Source of the DNA: JBLFWJ01 sp047611425
GTDB taxonomy: Bacteria; Bacteroidota; Bacteroidia; UBA10329
Direction of reading: 5' to 3'
NCBI GenBank assembly: GCA_047611425.1
Contig: JBLFWJ010000094.1
Coordinates: 1-12,707, forward strand
DNA length: 12,707 bases
The translations under genes were made by a program, and so were the position numbers. The notes beneath the pieces are model-generated. The model had not been told where the DNA came from and made no database searches. It was given only the letters and a program-made list of their open reading frames with translations. Positions 6,006-12,707 of this stretch are shown here, one piece after another. Positions within the stretch are counted from its first letter, which is position 1, and the number at the start of each line of letters is the position of its first letter.

Positions 6006-9000
6006 ATGGGATACAGATTGATCATATCGATGTTTCTGATTTTTGGGTTTGCCAATGCAAATGCCCAAGAATGTAACATTTGGTATGTGACAACGGGTGG
6101 AACTGGAGTGGGAACAGTGACGGACCCAGCATCTCTTCAAACAGCGTTGAATGGTGTTGTGCCTGGTGTTGATCACATTAGAATGGGTGTTGGCCCTTAC
6201 CTTTTCGATCAACAATTAGACCTAGTTGGTGGAGTAGTTCTAGAAGGCGGATATAATCCGACCACTTGGGAAAAATCGAACAATGGTGTGAGCCTGATTT
6301 ATCGGAGCAACGCGAACATCACTCCTGGCCCAGAACGATTGGTAGCCATTTCGGCAGTGGGAATTAGTGATTTCAGACTACAAGATTTAGATGTTGAAGT
6401 ACAGGATGCCGTGGGCATTGGCGTAACTACCTATGGAATTTATCTGAGCGGATGTTCAGATTATTCAATTGTTCGTTGTAAGGTTGAAGCTGGTAGTGGC
6501 GCTAACGGTGTGAACGGTATTCCGGGTGTGAATGGTCAGAACGGGGTTGATGGAACGGACGGTCAAGGAGGAAATCAATGCGGTGGCGGAAATACGGCTG
6601 GTGGTACTGGCGGATCTAGTTGGTCAGCTGGAGTTGCAACTGGCGGTAACGGAGGAAATGGCGGAGCCGAGGGAAGTGGTTGGTCCTGCTGTGTTTGGGG
6701 TATTCCTCCATGGACAGTAGGTCAGGGTAATAATGGTCAGGTAGGACAACCAGGTGCTGGAGGAAATAATGGTACCGGAGGAATTGCTGGTCTTGGTTAT
6801 CAACAAACATTACCCGCTTGTTGGGTGATTTTTGGAATTGAAGTGCCACAAAATTGTCAAGCAGGAGGACCAAACTTTGGTCAACCCGGAGTCGATGCTT
6901 TGGCCGATGGTGCTGATGGCGTAAATGGCGCAAATGGTGTTCCTTCCCATGTGGGAGGATTTTTCATGCCAGGCAATGGCGTTGATGGAATTGACGGTGA
7001 AGATGGATCCGGTGGTGGTGGTGGCGGAGGAGGTGGTTCTTTTGGAGAATTGATCGCATTGATGGGTACTGGTTCTGGACCAGGTGGCGCAGGTGGAGGG
7101 GAAGGCGGAGAAGGAGGCACTGGTGCAACAGGTGGCTCTGGGGGGGGTGGCTCATTTGGAATTTACGTTGACAACAATGGCACAGGTGGTGTTATCGGTG
7201 ATTGTAACGTCAACTCAAGTATTCCTGGGTATGGAGGAATAGGAGGGTTCCCAGGAGGATACGGTGGTTTCTATGGCGTAGGAGCTCAAGGAGGAACTGG
7301 TTGCGGAACCGGTGGTGATGGCGGAGATGGATCGGACGGTGGCGATGGAGGTGCCGGTGGCAACGGAGCAGCTGGCGAAGCCCAACCAATCTATCAAAAC
7401 CCGTTTGGAATTCCTGTTACGCAGTATAGCTTGAATGCAAATGTTGAGCCTGAGGTACGATTGAAAAGCACCGGTTGCACTTATTCAGACATAGAATTCA
7501 GTACCAATGCATTTGGCATTATCGAGTGGTTTTATGAAGGAGGAACCAACCCTTTGAATGACATCGGCACAGACGTAACAAATCAATATTTCAATCAAGG
7601 TGCGCATGACGTTACTATGGTCTCAAATGGAGTGCCGTATCAACTATCAGACTTTGTCCATATTTTCAAAGACGGAACACCATTCTTACCAACTATTCAA
7701 GGAACGGATACAATCTGTCCAGGTGTAACTGTCAACTTTTCGGCCACATGGCCAACTGCATTTTCAGTTCTTGACTATGAATGGGAATTTGGTGATCCAA
7801 CAAGTGGCACCAATACTTCATCTAGCGCTAATCCTTCTCATACGTATGCAGATGTAGGAACGTATCTGGTTCAACTTCAAACCGAATCGCCATGTTGCGG
7901 TTGGTCTAAGATTGATTCGTTTTACGTTGAGGTTATTCCAAACGTAAATCCAGAGGTTTTTATCACTGTCACCGCTACGGAAATTTGTGAAGGTGAAACC
8001 GTGAGTTTTGGTGCCGTACCCTATTTCGGTGGGCCGACTCCAGCTTACGAGTGGTTTCACAACAATGCAAGTTCTGGTAACGGGCCTAGTTATACACCTG
8101 TCTCCATTATAGATGGAGATGAGGTTTATGTGCAAATGACCAGCTCATATCCATGTCCGCCAAATGCACAGGTAAATTCAGAAATTGTTGTGATGACGGT
8201 TCATCCATTGCCCGTTATTGATTGCAGCAATTTGGCCAATACTTACTTAGGTGCCGAGACACAATTCGATGCACAGGTAAGCGTAGGAACAGCCCCGTTC
8301 CAATTTGAGTGGCAATTAGGAGATGGAGCGTTTTCAACCGACAGTACTCCCAGTTATGAGTATGGAAGTACAGGCACCTACAATGCAAGTGTTGAGGTAA
8401 CCGATGCAAATGGATGCAGTGATATTTGCGATGTGCAGGTGGATATCATTCTACCACCGTTTGTAGAGGCAGATTTTACGTATGTAATCGATCAGCAATG
8501 TGGCGTTACAAATGTTCAGTTTACTGATGTCAGTACTGGTAATCCAATTCAATGGGAATGGGATTTTGGCAACGGGCAATACTCTCCACTTCAATCTCCG
8601 GTTGTCTCATTTACTGCTCCTGGACCATACACCGTTACGTTGGTCGCCAACAATGGTATTTTTTGGGACACTATTGTCATGCCTAACTTAGTAGAGGTTT
8701 GGGAAATCCCAACCGCATCCTTCTATCCAGATGTAAGCGAGCAATGTGATTCGATAGAATTAAGGTTCTTTGATGAATCTACTGATGCGGTTGAATGGAG
8801 CTGGAATTTTGGTGATCCTGGTACAGTTGGATCCAACAGCTCTAACCTCCAAAATCCATATCACCAATACAATGATCCAGGATTGTTCCCGGTAACACTA
8901 ACTGTTACTTCTGATGATGGTTGTATATCTGATGTTGCCTCCATTACAGTTGAAATATTCAAATCGCCAATATCAGAATTTGAAGTGCCTGATTCTGTTT

Positions 9001-9755
9001 GTGCCACCGATGAAGTCATATTCCAAGACCTGTCGGTTGATGATGTGGACATAGATAATTGGACCTACCGATTTGGGAAAGAATCTGATGAGGAGGATTT
9101 TATGAATCAGGATTTGTACATCCATATTTTTGACGAACCAGGGGCTTACGAGGTCACTCAATTTGTCCGTAACAATAATGGTTGTGTCGATTCCTCTATG
9201 CAGGTGGTGGAAGTTATTCCCTACCCAATTGCTTCCTTTTATGCAGATGCAGATGAGTTGTTTTTGCCAGACTCGGTCATGTATTTCCATAATATTAGTG
9301 AGCATGCCGAAGACGATTTGTCTGACTGGGATTTTGGGAATGGAACGGGTGTAGAAGACTTTAGAGATCCCTACGGCATCTATCCTGACTCAGGCTTATT
9401 CCAAATCACATTATTTGTAGAGAATGAACTTGGATGTTTGGATGACACTACTCAAGACCTCAGAGTTTGGGAGCAGGAAACTTTCTACATCGCCTCAGCA
9501 TTTACTCCGAATGAGGATGGTGTAAATGACATTTTCGATATTCAGGAAAAGGGAATTATCGAATGGCACATGGTCATTTATGATCGCTGGGGAAAAGTTG
9601 TATTCGAATCCCGAGACGTTAAGGAGTCTTGGAACGGTCGACATATGATCAGCGGAAAAGAGTTACCTCAGGGTGGATACGCGTATAGTATTCAACTCAA
9701 ATGGTACACAGGAAGAGAGTTTGAACGGATGGGAACAATCACCCTATACCGTTAA
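6006..9755 (+). CDS. Giant secreted beta-helix / polyglycine / PKD protein with type B (gliding-associated) T9SS domain
   Basis: A 1249-residue paralogue of the preceding protein. A conventional signal peptide (MGYRLIISMFLIFGFANANA, cleaved after residue 20) leads to a beta-helix-like region whose rungs match the neighbour closely: 'GGYNPTTWEKSN' and 'GVTTYGIYLSGCSDYSIVRC' against 'GGFNQNWEKSN' and 'GVTTYAVYLRNCADYDIVRC'. Two glycine-rich inserts follow (163-382 and 403-456) around one rung (383-402). Next come a shared unnamed beta module (about 484-556), a PKD (YEWEFGDP, 591-598), an Ig-like module (647-733), then five PKD-like modules with signatures at 768-774 (EWQLGDG), 851-857, 931-938, 1019-1024 (degenerate, YRFGKE) and 1108-1113. 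The last 90 residues are a type B gliding-motility-associated domain. The ATG follows the upstream stop by one base (TAAGATG), so translation is probably coupled. No catalytic site is seen; a surface adhesin or filament role is inferred. Confidence 0.9.
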   Translation: MGYRLIISMFLIFGFANANAQECNIWYVTTGGTGVGTVTDPASLQTALNGVVPGVDHIRMGVGPYLFDQQLDLVGGVVLEGGYNPTTWEKSNNGVSLIYRSNANITPGPERLVAISAVGISDFRLQDLDVEVQDAVGIGVTTYGIYLSGCSDYSIVRCKVEAGSGANGVNGIPGVNGQNGVDGTDGQGGNQCGGGNTAGGTGGSSWSAGVATGGNGGNGGAEGSGWSCCVWGIPPWTVGQGNNGQVGQPGAGGNNGTGGIAGLGYQQTLPACWVIFGIEVPQNCQAGGPNFGQPGVDALADGADGVNGANGVPSHVGGFFMPGNGVDGIDGEDGSGGGGGGGGGSFGELIALMGTGSGPGGAGGGEGGEGGTGATGGSGGGGSFGIYVDNNGTGGVIGDCNVNSSIPGYGGIGGFPGGYGGFYGVGAQGGTGCGTGGDGGDGSDGGDGGAGGNGAAGEAQPIYQNPFGIPVTQYSLNANVEPEVRLKSTGCTYSDIEFSTNAFGIIEWFYEGGTNPLNDIGTDVTNQYFNQGAHDVTMVSNGVPYQLSDFVHIFKDGTPFLPTIQGTDTICPGVTVNFSATWPTAFSVLDYEWEFGDPTSGTNTSSSANPSHTYADVGTYLVQLQTESPCCGWSKIDSFYVEVIPNVNPEVFITVTATEICEGETVSFGAVPYFGGPTPAYEWFHNNASSGNGPSYTPVSIIDGDEVYVQMTSSYPCPPNAQVNSEIVVMTVHPLPVIDCSNLANTYLGAETQFDAQVSVGTAPFQFEWQLGDGAFSTDSTPSYEYGSTGTYNASVEVTDANGCSDICDVQVDIILPPFVEADFTYVIDQQCGVTNVQFTDVSTGNPIQWEWDFGNGQYSPLQSPVVSFTAPGPYTVTLVANNGIFWDTIVMPNLVEVWEIPTASFYPDVSEQCDSIELRFFDESTDAVEWSWNFGDPGTVGSNSSNLQNPYHQYNDPGLFPVTLTVTSDDGCISDVASITVEIFKSPISEFEVPDSVCATDEVIFQDLSVDDVDIDNWTYRFGKESDEEDFMNQDLYIHIFDEPGAYEVTQFVRNNNGCVDSSMQVVEVIPYPIASFYADADELFLPDSVMYFHNISEHAEDDLSDWDFGNGTGVEDFRDPYGIYPDSGLFQITLFVENELGCLDDTTQDLRVWEQETFYIASAFTPNEDGVNDIFDIQEKGIIEWHMVIYDRWGKVVFESRDVKESWNGRHMISGKELPQGGYAYSIQLKWYTGREFERMGTITLYR
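6492..7373 (+). repeat. Glycine-rich / collagen-like and polyglycine coding region, second paralogue
   Basis: Residues 163-456. It opens with eight Gly-X-Y triplets (165-188), has a nine-glycine block (336-344) and GGDGGDG-type repeats (436-452). Islands rich in Trp, Cys and Pro interrupt it at 225-239 (WSCCVWGIPPWTVG core) and 264-286 (ACWVIFGIEVPQNC core), plus a hydrophobic bit at 346-353. Cysteines at 192, 228, 229, 272, 284 and 433 could form disulfides. It includes an uninterrupted run of eight G bases at 7140-7147. Confidence 0.9.
9480..9752 (+). other. Type B T9SS / gliding-motility-associated C-terminal domain
   Basis: The segment begins FYIASAFTPNEDGVNDIF (1160-1177), the hallmark of the family, continues with MVIYDRWGKVVFES and WNGR, and ends with LPQGGYAYSIQLKW...GTITLYR. 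This domain is found on SprB-like adhesins, is usually not removed, and in known cases relies on a PorP/SprF-type outer-membrane partner. Confidence 0.95.
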
Positions 9756-9799
9756 GCTGTATGTTGTTACGTTTCATATCGAATCCTCTGCTTTCATAC

Positions 9800-9831
9800 T
9801 TCGGAAATTATATAGGTTATATGTATCTTTG
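9800..9831 (+). promoter_or_regulatory. Bacteroidota-type promoter of ahcY
   Basis: TATCTTTG at 9824-9831 is an exact match to the -7 consensus TAnnTTTG and is followed by GCAGCC, as is common in this group. A -33-like TTCG lies at 9800-9803, 20 bases upstream. Transcription should start shortly after 9831, leaving a leader of about 25-30 bases that holds a small hairpin (9837-9841 with 9846-9850). The 109-base gap from 9756 to 9864 has no obvious terminator for the preceding gene. Confidence 0.72.
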
Positions 9832-9864
9832 CAGCCGTTTTCGCAAAAACTGAAACAATTACTA

Positions 9865-11178
9865 ATGGATAATACAACAGAAAAATTGACTTATAAGGTT
9901 AAAGACATCAGCCTCGCAGAATGGGGTAGAAAAGAGATTACAATAGCTGAAGCAGAAATGCCAGGTTTAATGTCTCTTCGAGAAGAATATGGTGAATCAA
10001 AGCCTTTGGCTGGAGCACGTATCGCTGGATGTCTTCACATGACTATCCAAACTGCAGTTTTAATTGAAACATTAACAGCTCTTGGCGCTGAGGTTACGTG
10101 GTCATCATGTAATATCTTCTCTACACAAGATCAAGCTGCTGCTGCAATTGCTGCAACAGGAGTTCCTGTTTTTGCATGGAAAGGTTTATCAGACGAAGAT
10201 TTTGATTGGTGTATCGACCAAACAATTATGGGCTTTGAAGGTGGAAAGCCTTTGAACCTAATTCTTGATGATGGTGGTGATTTAACAAACATGGTGTTTG
10301 ATAAATACCCTGAATTATGTGCTGGAATTAAAGGATTGTCAGAAGAGACAACAACTGGCGTACACAGATTGTATGACAGAATGAAGGCAGGTACTTTAGT
10401 GATGCCAGCAATCAATGTAAATGATTCGGTTACTAAGTCTAAGTTCGATAACAAGTACGGTTGTAAGGAATCTTTGGTTGATGCAATCAGAAGAGCTACT
10501 GATGTAATGATGGCAGGAAAAGTTGCTGTTGTTGCAGGATACGGTGATGTTGGTAAAGGATCTGCAGCTTCTTTAGCTGGAGCTGGAGCAAGAGTTATCG
10601 TTACTGAAATTGATCCAATTTGTGCGTTGCAAGCTGCAATGGACGGATTTGAAGTGAAGAAGATGGACGATGCTTGTAAAGAGGCAAACATCATCGTTAC
10701 TACTACTGGTAACTTCAACATTATTCAAGGACGACACTTTGAGTCAATGAAAGACCAAACGATCGTTTGCAACATCGGTCACTTCGATAATGAAATCGAC
10801 ATGGGTTGGTTGAATGGTAAGTATGGTGATACTAAGGATACGATTAAGCCACAGGTTGACCAGTACACGGTTAATGGCAAGATCATTTTTGTACTAGCTG
10901 AAGGTAGATTGGTGAACCTAGGTTGTGCTACTGGACATCCTTCTTTTGTAATGAGTAATTCATTTACAAACCAAACATTGGCTCAATTAGAGTTGTGGAA
11001 CAACACTGACTCTTACAAGAATGAAGTGTACATGCTTCCAAAGCATCTTGACGAAAAAGTAGCACGATTGCACTTGGCTAAAATTGATGTTGTATTAGAG
11101 ACATTGACACAAGAACAAGCCGATTATATCGATGTAAAAGTTGAAGGTCCATACAAAGTGGATCACTACAGATATTAA
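9865..11178 (+). CDS. ahcY: S-adenosylhomocysteine hydrolase
   Basis: Cytoplasmic enzyme splitting S-adenosylhomocysteine into homocysteine and adenosine, which relieves product inhibition of methyltransferases and feeds the methionine cycle. The 437-residue product has the canonical segments: LHMTIQTAVLIETLTALGAE near the N-terminus, CNIFSTQDQAAAAIA, LILDDGGDLTN, SEETTTGVHRLYDR, and NVNDSVTKSKFDNKYGC with the substrate and NAD contact Lys and Asp. The NAD-binding GYGDVGKG follows at 225-232, and the C-terminal tail ends KVDHYRY, which reaches into the neighbouring subunit. Its length is close to the animal form, so it lacks most of the roughly 40-residue insert of many proteobacterial enzymes. 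ATG at 9865 (MDNTTEKLTY) was chosen because it follows the promoter; an in-frame opening reaches back into the upstream gene but has no support. It has its own promoter and terminator and appears to be transcribed alone. Confidence 0.98.
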   Translation: MDNTTEKLTYKVKDISLAEWGRKEITIAEAEMPGLMSLREEYGESKPLAGARIAGCLHMTIQTAVLIETLTALGAEVTWSSCNIFSTQDQAAAAIAATGVPVFAWKGLSDEDFDWCIDQTIMGFEGGKPLNLILDDGGDLTNMVFDKYPELCAGIKGLSEETTTGVHRLYDRMKAGTLVMPAINVNDSVTKSKFDNKYGCKESLVDAIRRATDVMMAGKVAVVAGYGDVGKGSAASLAGAGARVIVTEIDPICALQAAMDGFEVKKMDDACKEANIIVTTTGNFNIIQGRHFESMKDQTIVCNIGHFDNEIDMGWLNGKYGDTKDTIKPQVDQYTVNGKIIFVLAEGRLVNLGCATGHPSFVMSNSFTNQTLAQLELWNNTDSYKNEVYMLPKHLDEKVARLHLAKIDVVLETLTQEQADYIDVKVEGPYKVDHYRY

Positions 11179-11197
11179 TCTGAAATAATTTAAGCGT

Positions 11198-11237
11198 AAA
11201 CCCTGTCTGCCAAAAGCGGACAGGGTTTCGTTTTTTT
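11198..11237 (+). terminator. Intrinsic terminator of ahcY
   Basis: A perfect 10-base inverted repeat AAACCCTGTC / GACAGGGTTT (11198-11207 with 11219-11228) can be extended inward by three pairs (TGC with GCG, including one G-T) around a CAAAA loop. It is followed by TTTCGTTTTTTT, and the stop codon lies 20 bases upstream. It separates ahcY from the DUF4290-murA pair. Confidence 0.92.
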
Positions 11238-11283
11238 AACAGGCAGCCCATACTTTTCTTACTTTTCGAGCATTCATAAAAGC

Positions 11284-11973
11284 ATGATACAAGACCAAAG
11301 TTCAGTTGAGAGAATGGAGTACAACTCCGCTCGAGAAAGACTGATGATCCCAGAGTACGGCCGTAACATTCAAAAGATGATTGAATACGCGGGCACCTTG
11401 GAAACAAAAGAAGATAGAACGGAAGCTGCCCTTTCCATTATTCGCGTAATGGGACAGGTTAATCCGTTGACTAAGGAGGATGATTCACCACAGAAATTGT
11501 GGGATCATATGTTCATCATTTCTGGATATAGTTTGGATGTGGAAAGTCCTTATCCGATGCCATCTCCGGAGAAGCTGTCTGCCAAGCCAGACCCAATGGA
11601 GTATCCATCCAGTAAGATGGCTTACCGTCACTACGGTCGAGTTATCCAACGAATGGCAAAAGATGTAGGGGCCGAAACTGACGAGGAAAAGAGAAAGGTT
11701 CAGAGTCTGGGGTTGGCAAACCTGATGAAGCGTTCCTACCTAAGTTGGAATAGAAGCACAGTTGCCGATCAAGTAATCCTGAAAGACATGAAAGACATGT
11801 CCGAAGGTAAATTGGATTTGCCCGATGATACCGTTTTGGGAACAGCACAAGAGTTGCAACCACTTGTTGCAGAGCAACCTCAAGCTAGAACGTCCAATAA
11901 CAAGAAGAGACGTAAAAGCAATACCAACAACAATAACAAGAAGCGAAGACCACCACAACAACGCGGTAATTAA
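11284..11973 (+). CDS. DUF4290 family protein, upstream of murA
   Basis: A 229-residue cytoplasmic protein of the Bacteroidota-specific DUF4290 family, whose function is not known to me. The recognisable core is EYNSARERLMIPEYGRNIQ (12-30), then MIEYAGTLETKEDR, 'IIRVMGQVNP', LWDHMFIISGYSLDVESPYP, and YRHYGRVIQRMAK. The last 30 or so residues are a separate low-complexity basic tail (NNKKRRKS...NNNNKKRRPPQQRGN), suggestive of nucleic-acid or anionic-surface binding. There is no signal peptide or membrane helix. ATG 11284 gives ten residues before the usual family start; ATG 11314 (MEYNSARERL), with GAGAG just before it, is an equally good alternative. Its stop shares one base with the murA start (TAATG), so the two are translationally coupled and a link to peptidoglycan precursor synthesis is inferred. 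TAcTTTTC elements at 11251-11267 resemble a weak promoter. Confidence 0.88.
   Translation: MIQDQSSVERMEYNSARERLMIPEYGRNIQKMIEYAGTLETKEDRTEAALSIIRVMGQVNPLTKEDDSPQKLWDHMFIISGYSLDVESPYPMPSPEKLSAKPDPMEYPSSKMAYRHYGRVIQRMAKDVGAETDEEKRKVQSLGLANLMKRSYLSWNRSTVADQVILKDMKDMSEGKLDLPDDTVLGTAQELQPLVAEQPQARTSNNKKRRKSNTNNNNKKRRPPQQRGN
11895..11943 (+). repeat. In-frame 13-base direct repeat in the basic tail of the DUF4290 gene
   Basis: CAATAACAAGAAG occurs at 11895-11907 and again at 11931-11943, exactly 36 bases apart. This produces the doubled NNKKRR element of the C-terminal tail and suggests a local duplication or slippage origin. Confidence 0.8.
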
Positions 11974-12707
11974 TGGGTTCATTTAAAATTGAAGGAGGAC
12001 ATCGGCTCAAAGGTGAGTTGATTCCACAAGGGGCAAAGAATGAAGCCCTTCAGGTGATTAGTGCGGTCCTTCTTACTCCAGAAGAAATAGTTATTGAGAA
12101 TATCCCGGACATCAGGGATGTAAATAAACTGATCGATCTCCTTGCAGGTCTCGGTGTCAAGGTTGAGAATAGAGGAGATGGAACATTCTCCTTCACTGCA
12201 GCCGACATTAACCTCGAGTATCTAATTTCAGAAGAATTCAAATCAAAAGGAGCGGGCCTTCGAGGTTCTATCATGATTGTTGGGCCATTGCTGGCCAGAT
12301 TTGGAAAAGGATACATACCTCAACCTGGCGGTGATAAGATTGGAAGAAGAAGGTTGGACACCCACTTTATCGGTTTCCAGAAGTTGGGAGCCAAATTCGA
12401 TTACGATCCAGAAAACGCATTTTTCAAAGTAGAATCATCCAACCTGCAAGGTTGCGATATGCTGCTTGATGAAGCATCTGTTACTGGAACCGCCAATATT
12501 GTGATGGCTGCGGCATTGGCCAATGGTAGAACAACCATCTATAATGCAGCATGCGAGCCCTACATACAGCAATTATGTAAGATGATTAACCGCATGGGCG
12601 GAAAGATTTCTGGCATAAGCTCAAATCTGCTTACGATTGATGGAGTCGATTCTTTAGGAGGAACAAACCATCGTTTGCTACCTGATATGATTGAGATTGG
12701 AAGTTTC
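11973..12707 (+). CDS. murA: UDP-N-acetylglucosamine 1-carboxyvinyltransferase (N-terminal part, truncated by window edge)
   Basis: Cytoplasmic enzyme of the first committed peptidoglycan step: it transfers enolpyruvate from PEP to UDP-GlcNAc. The 245 visible codons (of about 420-440 usual) contain GAKNEALQ with the substrate-binding Lys22-Asn23, 'NIPDIRDVNKLIDLLAGLG', the phosphate-contact Arg97 (LRGSIM), the mobile loop PQPGGDKIGRRRLDTH, 'DEASVTGTANIVMAAALA', 'EPYIQQLCKMINRMGG', and LLPDMIEIGSF at the edge. In the loop, Asp121 occupies the position of E. coli Cys115, and Arg126 corresponds to E. coli Arg120. The ATG overlaps the stop of the DUF4290 gene by one base, without a Shine-Dalgarno site, so expression probably depends on that gene. 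A similar enzyme, AroA, lacks this loop pattern and is excluded. Confidence 0.97.
   Translation, partial: MGSFKIEGGHRLKGELIPQGAKNEALQVISAVLLTPEEIVIENIPDIRDVNKLIDLLAGLGVKVENRGDGTFSFTAADINLEYLISEEFKSKGAGLRGSIMIVGPLLARFGKGYIPQPGGDKIGRRRLDTHFIGFQKLGAKFDYDPENAFFKVESSNLQGCDMLLDEASVTGTANIVMAAALANGRTTIYNAACEPYIQQLCKMINRMGGKISGISSNLLTIDGVDSLGGTNHRLLPDMIEIGSF

Noticed and set aside
6881..7120. Proline-rich open frame on the minus strand
   Set aside because: The complement of GGN glycine codons reads as proline; it is an artefact of the glycine region.
9756..9864. Possible SAH or SAM riboswitch upstream of ahcY
   Set aside because: The promoter at 9824-9831 leaves a leader of about 30 bases, with only a five-pair hairpin; too short and without the conserved core of any known class.
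10131..10721. 196-codon open frame on the minus strand
   Set aside because: It lies wholly inside ahcY, a highly conserved gene on the other strand, and its product resembles no family I know; a shadow of strong codon bias.

Overview
The window looks like a chromosomal segment of a member of the Bacteroidota, most likely Flavobacteriales. The reasons are Bacteroidota-specific type IX secretion (T9SS) C-terminal domains, a DUF4290 gene directly upstream of murA, a bacterial group of geranylgeranylglyceryl phosphate synthase typical of this phylum, a TAnnTTTG promoter in front of ahcY, and AGA/GGA-rich, moderately AT-rich coding sequence. Genes are densely packed. I see no tRNA, rRNA, insertion sequence, integrase or CRISPR array.

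Layout. Positions 1-2545 hold five minus-strand genes, read right to left: a geranylgeranylglyceryl phosphate synthase, a small YkoF-type thiamine-binding protein, a PnuC-family vitamin transporter, a NadR-type nicotinamide riboside kinase, and, after 72 bases, the 5' part of an AtoE-family short-chain fatty acid transporter that runs off the left edge. The first four are joined by very short gaps or overlaps and are probably one operon for uptake and phosphorylation of a vitamin precursor, headed by a lipid gene.

Positions 2624-9755 hold two giant, paralogous, secreted proteins on the plus strand, separated by a single base. Each has a signal peptide, a parallel beta-helix-like domain interrupted by two long glycine-rich inserts (collagen-like Gly-X-Y and polyglycine), then Ig/PKD-type beta-sandwich modules. 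The first ends in a type A T9SS sorting domain and the second in a type B (gliding-motility-associated) one. This pair is the most unusual content of the window and is probably a two-component cell-surface adhesin or matrix system.

Positions 9865-11178 hold ahcY (S-adenosylhomocysteine hydrolase) with its own promoter and a strong intrinsic terminator. Positions 11284-12707 hold a DUF4290 gene and the 5' part of murA, joined by a one-base overlap. This MurA has Asp where E. coli has the fosfomycin-target Cys115.
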